From assembly GCF_001697225.1 (NCBI RefSeq), contig NZ_CP014671.1, forward strand, positions 62,001 to 126,000: a DNA stretch of 64,000 nt. Direction: 5' to 3'. Below are positions 35,336 to 43,063 of this stretch, piece by piece (positions within the stretch are counted from its first letter, which is position 1; every line of letters starts with the position of its first letter). Both the position numbers and the translations under genes were made by a program. Source of the stretch: Immundisolibacter cernigliae (GTDB taxonomy: Bacteria; Pseudomonadota; Gammaproteobacteria; Immundisolibacterales; Immundisolibacteraceae). The notes below the pieces were generated by a model that was given only the letters and a program-made list of their open reading frames with translations, did not search any database and was not told the DNA's origin.

Positions 35336-37030
35336 TCAAGCCCGCGCCAAAAGCACCAGCAGCGCGATCGCCAGCAGCGCGCACAGGCCCTGCCAGAAGC
35401 GCAGCGGATTGCGCGCATACAGTGGCTGACGGCGCTGCGGCGCGGTGCCGGCAGCCCCCGAAAGACCGTGTTCCAGATCGCTCACCAGGTCCGCCACGTG
35501 GGCGTAGCGGTCGGTGGCCTGCACCGCCGTGGCGCGCGCGAGCACCGAATCGAGCCAGGCCGGCAGCTCGGGCCGGTAGTGCGCCAGCGGCTGACGGCGC
35601 GCAAAGCGCGGCCGGGCGAAGGCCTCGGTCTCGCCGTACGGGTAATGCCCGCTGAACATGCGGTACAGCGTGACGCCCAACGCGTACACGTCGGTGCGCT
35701 CGTCGCCGGCATTGCCCTCGAACAGCTCCGGCGCCAGGTAGCTGGGTGTGCCGGGGATGTCCTCGTCGGGCGTGCTCTCCAGACCCGGCAGGCGCGCCAC
35801 GCCCAGATCGAGCAGTTTCAGCCCGCCACCGGCCAGCAACAGCACGTTGTCGGGCTTGATATCGCGGTGCACGATGCGCCGCCGGTGCAGGGCATCCACC
35901 GCCCGCCCGAGCTGGCTGGCGATGGCCACGCCCTCGGCCAGCTCCAGCGGACTGCGCCGGAGGCGTTGCTCCAGCGTTTCGCCGACGTAGAACGGCATCA
36001 CCGAATACAGGCGCGTCTGGCGATCGGGCGCCAGCTCGATGACCTCCGCCACGTAGGGACTGCGCACCTGCGCCGCCACCGCCGCCTCGCGCAGAAAGGC
36101 ATGCCGGTAGATGTCCTCGCCTTCCAGGCGCGGATGCGGGAACTTGAGCGCCACCTGGCGTGGCTCGCGCGTGTCCTGGGCCCGGAACAGCCGGCTGTAG
36201 CGGCCGTCCGAGATCTGCTCCAGCAGCACGAAGCCGTCCACTTCGTCGTCCACCTTCGGCAGCGGCAACAGTGGCAAAGCCGCCAGGGTGGCCTCAAGAC
36301 CCGTCTGATCCAGCGGCGGCAGCGCCAGCACGTCCAGCACCAGCGCCGTGACGTTGTCGCGGCTGCCGGCCTCCAGCGCCGCCGCGACGATGTCGGCCGC
36401 ACTTGCCTGTGGATCCCCGCGGGTCGCCAGCAGGGCTTCGATGCGCCGGTCCGGCAGCGTGCCGTGCACCCCATCCGTACACAGCAGGTAACGGTCATGC
36501 ACGCGCAGCTCGTGCCGGCTGGCGTCGGCGCGCACGTTGTCTTCCAGCGCCACGGCGCGCAGCAATACGTGCTGCAGGTCCGGATGATCGTGGGCGTGAT
36601 CGGTGGTCACCCGGTGCAGGCTCGCGTCGCGCAGCCGGTACACGCGGCTGTCGCCGACGTGCAGCACGTAGCCCTCGCGCCCGCGCAGCAGCAGGGCGCT
36701 GAAGGTGGTCGCCATGCCGCGCAGGGCGGTGTTCTGTCGCGCCAGGCCGTGCAGCCAGCGGTTGATGGCCTGCAGAGCACGGCCGGCGGCGCGTTCCGTG
36801 CCCAGCGTCGCCGGCAGCCCGAAGTAGCCGTCCAGAAACCCGCGAACCGCCGTTTCGGCGGCCAATCGACCGCCCGGACCGCCGCCAACGCCGTCGGCAA
36901 TCACAGCCGCGAACTCGTACCCGCCGCGACTGCCGGCAGGCCGGTCGGCGGCGACGAAATCCTCGTTCTGCGGCCGACGACCGGTCTGGCTGACCAGGCC
37001 GACGCCGACCTCCAGCCGCTCCCTACTCAT
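35336..37030 (-). CDS. Bifunctional PP2C phosphatase / Ser-Thr protein kinase of the nitrate cluster
   Basis: 564 residues. The N-terminal PP2C domain (1-240) has RPQNEDFVAA, VIADGVGGGPGG, LHVGDSRVYRL, LLCTDGVHG and GSRDNVTALVL. A Hanks-type kinase follows: the ATP-binding Lys in VALKFPHPR, the catalytic loop IVHRDIKPDN, DLGVAR in place of DFG, and GTPSYLAPELFEG. A C-terminal membrane anchor is WQGLCALLAIALLVLLARA. The glycine loop (ISDGRYSRLFRA) is atypical. The same fusion is found in nas clusters of pseudomonads, next to narK and nirB, but its target is not established. It is 28 bp downstream of narK. Confidence 0.92.
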   Translation of the reverse strand: MSRERLEVGVGLVSQTGRRPQNEDFVAADRPAGSRGGYEFAAVIADGVGGGPGGRLAAETAVRGFLDGYFGLPATLGTERAAGRALQAINRWLHGLARQNTALRGMATTFSALLLRGREGYVLHVGDSRVYRLRDASLHRVTTDHAHDHPDLQHVLLRAVALEDNVRADASRHELRVHDRYLLCTDGVHGTLPDRRIEALLATRGDPQASAADIVAAALEAGSRDNVTALVLDVLALPPLDQTGLEATLAALPLLPLPKVDDEVDGFVLLEQISDGRYSRLFRAQDTREPRQVALKFPHPRLEGEDIYRHAFLREAAVAAQVRSPYVAEVIELAPDRQTRLYSVMPFYVGETLEQRLRRSPLELAEGVAIASQLGRAVDALHRRRIVHRDIKPDNVLLLAGGGLKLLDLGVARLPGLESTPDEDIPGTPSYLAPELFEGNAGDERTDVYALGVTLYRMFSGHYPYGETEAFARPRFARRQPLAHYRPELPAWLDSVLARATAVQATDRYAHVADLVSDLEHGLSGAAGTAPQRRQPLYARNPLRFWQGLCALLAIALLVLLARA

Positions 37031-37058
37031 GCGAAGTCATGCGAATGGCGGACGCGGG

Positions 37059-38339
37059 TCAAACGCGCGCCTCGGCCACCGCGCCCCAGGTGGTACGCCA
37101 GCGGGTCTTGACCGCGGCCAGCCCGATCAGGCCGACCAGCGCCAGGCCGGCGAACAGGAAAAAGCCCGCCCCGAAACCGCCCGTCGCCACCTTCGACCAG
37201 CCCAAGGTCTTGGCCAGAAAGAAGCCACCCACGCCGCCGGCCGCGCCGACCAGGCCGGTCACCACACCCATCTCGCGCCGAAACCGCAGCGGCACCAGCT
37301 GGAACACCGATCCGTTGCCCATGCCCAGCGCCATGGCGCCGACGAAGAACGCCGCCACCGCCAGCCAGGCAATGCCCGGCAGCTCGCCAATGCCCCACCC
37401 GGCCACCTTGGCATCGGCCACCGCGCCGGCCAGAGGCGCCGGACCCTGCGGCAGCAGACCCACCACGACGTAGCTGACCGCCACCACACAGAACAGCACC
37501 TGCAGTGAGCGGATGCCGCCGACCCGGTCCGCCAGCCAGCCGCCGACCGGTCGGAACATCGAGCCGGCGAACACCACCAGCGCCACCATCAGGCCCGCCG
37601 CCACGCCGGACACGTGATACCAGGTGGTGAAGTACAGCGGCAGCGCATTGCCCAGGCCGACGAAGCCGCCAAAGGTGATCGAATAGAAAAACATGAACCA
37701 CCAGGTGTCACGATCGCCCAGCACCGCCCGGTAATTGGCCAGCGACACCGGCGTGCGCTGTTCCGGTGCGTCCTTCGCCATCAGCACGTACAGCACGAAC
37801 ACGATCGCCATTGGGATCAGCAATACACCGAACACCGCCCGCCAGCCCCAGGCCTCGGCCGCCTGCGGCACCAGCAGCGAATCGAGCACCACGCCCATGT
37901 TGCCGGCGCCGGCGATGCCCAGCACGATGCCCTGATATTTGGGCGGATACCAGCGCGAGGCCTGCGGCAGCGCCACCGCAAAACTGGCACCGGCCATGCC
38001 CAGCATGAAGCCGAACACCTCCAGTGCCAGCACCGAGTGCAGGCCCACCAGCCAGGCATAGGCCAGGGCCGCCATCACCAGCACCTGCGCCAGCAGCCCG
38101 GCGCGCTTGGGGCCGATGTGGTCGGCCAGCATGCCCAGCGGCACCCGCAGCAGCGCCCCGAACAGCACCGGGATGGCGACCACGGTGAACTTCTGCGACA
38201 CGTCGAGCGCGATGTCCTGCGCGATGTACAGCGACAGCGGCCCCAGCACCACCCACACCATGAAGCTGAAGTCGAAATACAGAAATGCCGCCAGCAGCGT
38301 CGGCCAGTGGCCCGACTTTCGAAAATCCCGCCAGTCCAT
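37059..38339 (-). CDS. narK: Nitrate/nitrite transporter of the NarK/NasA MFS family
   Basis: 426 residues with about twelve membrane segments. The start is MDWRDFRKSGHWPTLLAAFL. The nitrate-signature motifs of NarK-type carriers are visible: 'FMLGMAGASFAVALPQASRW' (about 110-130) and the later GMGNGSVFQLVPLRFRREMG. RVPLGMLADHIGPKRAG is the MFS loop 2-3 motif. It takes up nitrate or exports nitrite at the inner membrane, in parallel with NrtABD. It follows the porin gene with a hairpin between, suggesting partial read-through control. Confidence 0.92.
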   Translation of the reverse strand: MDWRDFRKSGHWPTLLAAFLYFDFSFMVWVVLGPLSLYIAQDIALDVSQKFTVVAIPVLFGALLRVPLGMLADHIGPKRAGLLAQVLVMAALAYAWLVGLHSVLALEVFGFMLGMAGASFAVALPQASRWYPPKYQGIVLGIAGAGNMGVVLDSLLVPQAAEAWGWRAVFGVLLIPMAIVFVLYVLMAKDAPEQRTPVSLANYRAVLGDRDTWWFMFFYSITFGGFVGLGNALPLYFTTWYHVSGVAAGLMVALVVFAGSMFRPVGGWLADRVGGIRSLQVLFCVVAVSYVVVGLLPQGPAPLAGAVADAKVAGWGIGELPGIAWLAVAAFFVGAMALGMGNGSVFQLVPLRFRREMGVVTGLVGAAGGVGGFFLAKTLGWSKVATGGFGAGFFLFAGLALVGLIGLAAVKTRWRTTWGAVAEARV

Positions 38340-38427
38340 GTTCCATCCTCTTGAATAAAGCAAAACGCTGCTGGCAAGGCAACGGCGACAAACAGTCAGC
38401 AACAAGCAACGTATGCGCCGGAACAAA

Positions 38428-38463
38428 CAGGCCGGACGCCCCCCGACGGGGACGCCCGGCCTG
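38428..38463 (-). terminator. Hairpin between porin and narK, possible attenuator
   Basis: On the minus strand CAGGCCGG...CCGGCCTG forms the outer stem with a G+C-rich interior, followed by TTTGTT. The U tract is imperfect, so partial termination is more likely than a full stop. Confidence 0.5.
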
Positions 38464-38484
38464 TCTACCCGCTGCGCTGGGGGC

Positions 38485-39807
38485 TCAGATCTTGATCTGC
38501 ACCCACAGCCAGCTCTTGCTGACGTCGCTGGTGTCCGGCCGGCCGGCGACGAAGGCCTGCGCATCGGTGCTGTAGTCGGCGTACTTGAGGCCGATGGTGT
38601 ACTTCTCGGCAAAGGTCTTGCTCAGCAGCACGCCCCACTCATCGCCGTAGTCGTTGCTGCCGGCGTCCGACTTGTAGCTGTCGTAACGCAGCAGCCAGTC
38701 CATGGCCAGCCCCGGTACCGGCCCGCCGACCGTGAAATAGGTGTCCTTCAGACCCGCCGCCGGCGTGCGCAGGAACTGATCCGTCCAGCCGTTGAAGGCA
38801 TGCAGCGTGGCCAGCGGCGTCTGCAGGGCGCGGGTGCCGTTCATGGCGCCGCCTTCCAGCAGCTCGTAGGCGGCCTTGAAGCTGACGCCAAACAGACGCA
38901 CGCCGCCTTCCAGCAGGCCGTAGTCCAGATCGAAACTGCCGGCATTGTCGGCGTAATCGCTCTGGCGGGCGTACTCGGCGGCATATAGGATGGCCGAACC
39001 GGCGGCGCCGGGCAGGGTCGGCAATTTCAGCTTCGGCAAGGGGATTTCGCCCATCGCACGCAGGCCATAGGTGGCGGTGGACTCCGCCGCAAAGTCGTCG
39101 AAGTCGAGCAGGTAGGCGTAGCCGGTCAGCGTAGTGACCGGATTTGGCTTCCATTGCAGGTTGATCAGATGCCCGGCCATCTGAAAGTCGCCGGTGTTTG
39201 CGAAGGCGGCGCTGGGCGTGTCCTCACCGAACACGCGGTTCACGTTGTAGACGTAGGCATAGCTGCCGGTCACGCCCGGCAGCATCTTGTTCTCGTAAAA
39301 GAAGCTGTCGAAGGTCTGCTGGTTCTGGCGCCAGCCGACGTCACCGACGAAGCGGTGGTTGTCGAAGAAGAACGCCTGGCGACCGTAGCGGAAGGTGTTG
39401 CCCTTCAGGCCCAGGTAACCCAGGTACGCCTGGTTGACCTCGGTGCCGTCCGGGTCGGCCACGACCGGGAACCGGGTCTTGCCGTTGTAGGTATTGTTGT
39501 AGTCCTCCTCGCCGACCACCGACACGTTCTCAGCTTCGCCATAGGCAAAGAAGCCGTGGAACAAACCGGTGCGCCAACCCAGGCGCGTGCGCACGGTTTG
39601 GGCACTGGCCTCGTCGAGAATGCTCGCTGGCCGGTCCTGGTCGACCTGTTCGAAGCGGTAGCGCACGTCCAGGCTGACCTTGCCCTGCATGAGCGAATCG
39701 GTCAGTGGGAACAACGCGTCGTCGATGGCGTGGGCAGCCGCCGTGCCGGTCGCCAGGCTGCCTGCAAACAGCGCACTGGCGCCGATGGTTGCGATGTGGG
39801 CTTTCAT
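38485..39807 (-). CDS. Outer-membrane porin, alginate-export-like, of the nitrate cluster
   Basis: 440 residues. A signal peptide is clear (MKAHIATIGASALFAGSLAT, cleavage near AAHA-ID at about residue 26). The rest is alternating amphipathic strands rich in Tyr, Gly and Asp (VSLDVRYRFEQ, FRYGRQAFFFDNHRFVG, GLKYADYSTDAQAF) and ends in an aromatic-containing strand (KSWLWVQIKI). This matches the AlgE/alginate-export porin type found beside narK in other proteobacteria. It probably lets nitrate or other small anions through the outer membrane. An ANTAR-type leader precedes it. The start at 39807 is chosen because the signal peptide begins there. Confidence 0.85.
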   Translation of the reverse strand: MKAHIATIGASALFAGSLATGTAAAHAIDDALFPLTDSLMQGKVSLDVRYRFEQVDQDRPASILDEASAQTVRTRLGWRTGLFHGFFAYGEAENVSVVGEEDYNNTYNGKTRFPVVADPDGTEVNQAYLGYLGLKGNTFRYGRQAFFFDNHRFVGDVGWRQNQQTFDSFFYENKMLPGVTGSYAYVYNVNRVFGEDTPSAAFANTGDFQMAGHLINLQWKPNPVTTLTGYAYLLDFDDFAAESTATYGLRAMGEIPLPKLKLPTLPGAAGSAILYAAEYARQSDYADNAGSFDLDYGLLEGGVRLFGVSFKAAYELLEGGAMNGTRALQTPLATLHAFNGWTDQFLRTPAAGLKDTYFTVGGPVPGLAMDWLLRYDSYKSDAGSNDYGDEWGVLLSKTFAEKYTIGLKYADYSTDAQAFVAGRPDTSDVSKSWLWVQIKI

Positions 39808-39850
39808 GGTTCCATCCCTGATGTGAACGCGCCCGCCTTGAAACGGGCAC

Positions 39851-39889
39851 AAAAAAAAAGGCCGCACCCGCCTGTTGGCAGGTACGACC
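39851..39889 (-). terminator. Leader terminator upstream of the porin gene
   Basis: On the minus strand GGTCGTACCTGCC-AACA-GGCGGGTGCGGCC (13 pairs, several G-U) is followed by nine T residues. It lies 44 bp before the porin start. Confidence 0.88.
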
Positions 39890-39963
39890 TCGTTGTCGTT
39901 GCGTGACGCGACCGCGCGTCGGGTGGGGCGAACCCCGTTGGCTGCAGCGTTGCAGCCAACGGG
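39884..39963 (-). promoter_or_regulatory. ANTAR-target two-hexaloop antiterminator upstream of the porin gene
   Basis: P1 is a 12-bp perfect stem CCCGTTGGCTGC with loop AACGCT (39934-39963). P2 is ACGAC-AACGAG-GTCGT (39884-39899). Both loops obey A1/G4. The 3' arm of P2 is part of the terminator's 5' arm. The linker is 34 bases, longer than in the nrtA leader. Confidence 0.85.
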
Positions 39964-39969
39964 ATGTCA

Positions 39970-39984
39970 GCAATAACTGGGCCA
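39970..39984 (-). promoter_or_regulatory. Sigma-54-like promoter of the porin leader
   Basis: Minus strand TGGCCCAGTTATTGC: -24 box with one mismatch (TGGCCC), perfect TTGC at -12, correct five-base spacer. Transcription would start at about 39958, inside the first arm of P1, leaving a shortened but still stable hairpin. Confidence 0.6.
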
Positions 39985-40022
39985 GCTCCCGGCGACCGGT
40001 CACTGCCCCGCGAGCAAGCCCC

Positions 40023-42683
40023 TCAGGCGGCCCGCGTGTCCTGGGCGCTCGCCAGCAGCTGGCGCAGTTCCGGCACGCAGGAGCCGCAGTTGGTACCGGC
40101 CTTGAGCGCGGTGCCGATGGCTTCCGGGGTGCTCAGGCCCTGCTCGGCGATGGCCTGGCGCAGCGTGTTGATGCCGACCTGAAAGCAGGCGCACACGGTG
40201 CGGCCGGCATCGGCACCGCCCGCCCCCGGCACGCCGGCCAGCAGGCAACGGCGCTCATCGGCGGCCAGCTCGCTGCCAAAACGCGCCACCAGCCAGTCGC
40301 CGGCCAGCCAGTCCACATCGCGCCCGCTGAACAGCGCCAGCATCAGCCGGCCCTCGTGCAAGGCGGCCGCGCGGTAGGCGCCGGCGCTGTCGCGGTATTC
40401 GAGCCACTGCCAGGCCGGATCGACGCCCGGCAGCTCGCGCAGCCAGGCGGCGCTGTCCTGCGGCGCGCGGCTCGCCGCCAGCTGGTGCCGCCAGCAATCG
40501 GCGGCGCGGGCAGTGGCCCAGTAGTCGACGCCGCGCGGCCTGAGCTCAGACCGCGTCAGCAGCAGCGCCCGCCACGGCAGTGACACACCCTGTACGCGCA
40601 CCGGCGTGTGCTTGAACTCCGGCTGGCCGGAGATCGGGTCCAGATGGGCGCCGACCAGCGCATCGGCCGGGCCGGTGCTGGCGAAGGCGTGGCTCCAGTG
40701 CATCGGCAGAAACACGCTGCCCTGGCGCTGGCCCGGATCGATCGCGACGCGCACCACGCACTGCCCGTGGCGGCTCGTCACGCGCGCGAAACCGCCCGTC
40801 TCCAACCCCAGCCGGGCAGCGTCTTCCGGATGCAGATCCAGGCGCGGTTCGGGCGAGTGGGCGGACAGGCGCGCCGATTTGCCGGTGCGGGTGAGCGTGT
40901 GCCAGTGGTCGCGCACGCGGCCGGTGTTCAGCAGCAGCGGGTAGTCGGCATCCGGCTGGTCGACCGCAGCGCGCTGGGTCACGGCCACCATGCGACCGCG
41001 CCGATCCGGCGTGAAGAACCGGCCGTCGCCCAGCAGGCGCGGCGTGCCGGCGCGTGACGTCGCATTCACGGGCCACTGCACCGGCTCCAGAGCGTCGAAC
41101 CCGGCCCGGCCCAGACCCGCCAGCGCACTGATGTCGAAATCCCGCCCGGCCTGGCCGGCCACGGCCGACAGACGCGCGTACTCGTCGAAGACCTCCGCCT
41201 CGTCGGCAAAGCCGAAGCCGGCGTGACCCAGACGCCTGCCGACTTCGCACAGCGCCCACCAGTCCGCCCGCGCCAGCCCCGGCGGCGGCAGAAACGCCCG
41301 CTGGCGCGACAGCCGCCGCTCGCTGTTGGTCACCGTGCCGCTTTTCTCGCCCCAGGCCAGCGCCGGCAGCAGCACGTGCGCCAGCGCCGTGGTGTCGGTG
41401 TGGCGCACGCAGTCGCTGACGACCACCAGTTCACAGCCGGCGAGCGCGGCCCGGAAGCGGTCCGCCTCCGGCAGGCTGACCAGCGGGTTGGTGCCCATGA
41501 TCCACACCGCCCGCACCTGCCCGGCCTTGATGGCGCGAAACAGGTCGACCGCCTTGTGGCCCGGCGCGTGGGCAACCGGCCCGCTGCCCCAGAACTGCGC
41601 CACCTGCGCGCGGTGCTCGGGATTGGCCAGATCGAGGTGGCAGGCCAGCGCGTTGGCCAGCCCCCCCACCTCGCGCCCGCCCATGGCGTTCGGCTGGCCA
41701 GTGAACGACAGCGGCCCCATGCCCGGCCGGCCGATGCGGCCGGTGGCGAGGTGGCAGTTGATGATGGCGTTGACCTTGTCGGTGCCGGCCGTGGACTGGT
41801 TGACGCCCTGCGAGTAGACGGTGACTGTTTTGTCGGTGGCCGTGAACCAGTCGAACAGCGTCTGCACGTCGGCCGGATCGAGCCCGCACGCGGCAGCGAC
41901 CGCGGCCACATCCGGCGCATCCGCACGCGCCGCAGCCAATGCAGCATCGAAGCCGTCTACGTGGGCCGCCAAGTAGTCCCGGTCCACCGCGCCCGCCTCC
42001 GCCAGCGCCACCAGCAGGCCGTTGAACAGCGCCACGTCGCTGCCCGGCGCCAGCGGCAGATGCAGATCGGCGATGTCGCAGGTCGGCGTGCGGCGCGGGT
42101 CGATCACCACCACGCGCAATCCGGGCCGGGCCGCCCTGGCGGCGCGGATGCGCTGGTAGAGCACCGGGTGACACCAGGCCGCATTGCTGCCGACAAGCAG
42201 CAGCAGCTCGCACTGTTCAAGGTCCTCGTAGCAACCAGGCACGGTGTCGGCGCCGAACGCCCGGACGTGACCGGCCACGCTCGAGGCCATGCACAGGCGC
42301 GAGTTGGTGTCGATGTTGTTGCTGCCGATGAAGCCTTTCATCAGCTTGTTGGCGACGTAATAGTCCTCGTTCAGCAGCTGGCCGGAGACGTAGAAGGCGA
42401 CCGCCTGCGGGCCGTGTTCGGCGATGACGGATGCGAAGCCGCCCGCCACGGCATCGAGGGCCCGATCCCACGACACCGGCTGCCCGTGCAGCAACGGCTC
42501 CAGCAGGCGGCCGTCCAGGTCCAGCGTCTCGCCCAGCGCCGCGCCCTTGGAGCACAAACGGCCCAGATTGGCCGGATGCTGCGGATCCCCGGCGATGGCC
42601 GCGCCGCCTGCGCCGTCCGGCGTCGCCAGCACGCCGCAGCCGACCCCGCAGTAGGGGCAGGTAGTGCGGACCGGGCCGTTCAC
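40023..42683 (-). CDS. nasA: Assimilatory nitrate reductase catalytic subunit
   Basis: 886 residues, a molybdopterin oxidoreductase. The N-terminal [4Fe-4S] ligands are CPYCGVGCGVLA plus the later RLCSKG. The Mo-bis-MGD region (NTNSRLCMASSVAG, VGSNAAWCHPVLYQR, GTNPLVSLPEADRF) and the molydopterin-dinucleotide C-terminal domain (LLLNTGRVRDHWHTLTR) are complete. A C-terminal BFD-like [2Fe-2S] domain (CACFQVG...TNCGSC) accepts electrons. It reduces nitrate to nitrite in the cytoplasm. The start is GTG 42683, overlapping the nirD stop (GTGA); there is no ATG nearer. Longer frames upstream run antisense to function. Confidence 0.95.
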   Translation of the reverse strand: MNGPVRTTCPYCGVGCGVLATPDGAGGAAIAGDPQHPANLGRLCSKGAALGETLDLDGRLLEPLLHGQPVSWDRALDAVAGGFASVIAEHGPQAVAFYVSGQLLNEDYYVANKLMKGFIGSNNIDTNSRLCMASSVAGHVRAFGADTVPGCYEDLEQCELLLLVGSNAAWCHPVLYQRIRAARAARPGLRVVVIDPRRTPTCDIADLHLPLAPGSDVALFNGLLVALAEAGAVDRDYLAAHVDGFDAALAAARADAPDVAAVAAACGLDPADVQTLFDWFTATDKTVTVYSQGVNQSTAGTDKVNAIINCHLATGRIGRPGMGPLSFTGQPNAMGGREVGGLANALACHLDLANPEHRAQVAQFWGSGPVAHAPGHKAVDLFRAIKAGQVRAVWIMGTNPLVSLPEADRFRAALAGCELVVVSDCVRHTDTTALAHVLLPALAWGEKSGTVTNSERRLSRQRAFLPPPGLARADWWALCEVGRRLGHAGFGFADEAEVFDEYARLSAVAGQAGRDFDISALAGLGRAGFDALEPVQWPVNATSRAGTPRLLGDGRFFTPDRRGRMVAVTQRAAVDQPDADYPLLLNTGRVRDHWHTLTRTGKSARLSAHSPEPRLDLHPEDAARLGLETGGFARVTSRHGQCVVRVAIDPGQRQGSVFLPMHWSHAFASTGPADALVGAHLDPISGQPEFKHTPVRVQGVSLPWRALLLTRSELRPRGVDYWATARAADCWRHQLAASRAPQDSAAWLRELPGVDPAWQWLEYRDSAGAYRAAALHEGRLMLALFSGRDVDWLAGDWLVARFGSELAADERRCLLAGVPGAGGADAGRTVCACFQVGINTLRQAIAEQGLSTPEAIGTALKAGTNCGSCVPELRQLLASAQDTRAA

Positions 42684-43063
42684 GGGCCTGCGTCCGGCAT
42701 GGCTATCAACACCCGCTCGCCGTCCAGGCGCACCGGGTAGCTGGCCACGCGCACCGCCGGGTCTTCCAGGCACTGGCCGTCGAGGAGCCGGAAATGCTGT
42801 TTGTACAGCGGCGAGGCCACCACCAGCTGCCCGCCAAGATCGCCGACGATGCCGCGCGCCAGCACGGCGGCCTCACCCAGCGGGTCCCAGTTGTCGAGCG
42901 CATAAACAGCCGGAGTCTCGGCCGGCAGGTAGAAGATCGCCACCTGCCGGCCGGCCACGCGCGCCGCCACGCCGGCGTTGTTCGGCAGATCCTGCACAGC
43001 GCATACGTCGATCCACATCGGTTCCACACCCGGGTTCAGTTGCAGGGCGGCGCTGTCAGCCAT
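42680..43063 (-). CDS. nirD: Nitrite reductase (NADH) small subunit
   Basis: 127 residues with a Rieske-like fold but without the Cys/His cluster ligands: the two loops read LDNWDPLGEA and ASPLYKQHFRLLDGQC. This loss is normal for NirD. The IFYLPAETPAVYALDN and YPVRLDGERVLIAMP strands match the family. It associates with NirB for full siroheme nitrite reductase activity. It overlaps nirB by 8 bp and nasA by 4 bp, so the three are one translational unit. Confidence 0.92.
   Translation of the reverse strand: MADSAALQLNPGVEPMWIDVCAVQDLPNNAGVAARVAGRQVAIFYLPAETPAVYALDNWDPLGEAAVLARGIVGDLGGQLVVASPLYKQHFRLLDGQCLEDPAVRVASYPVRLDGERVLIAMPDAGP

Noticed and set aside
42680-43063. NirD as a Rieske ferredoxin
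   Set aside because: The fold is Rieske-like but all Cys/His ligands are missing, as in true NirD proteins.
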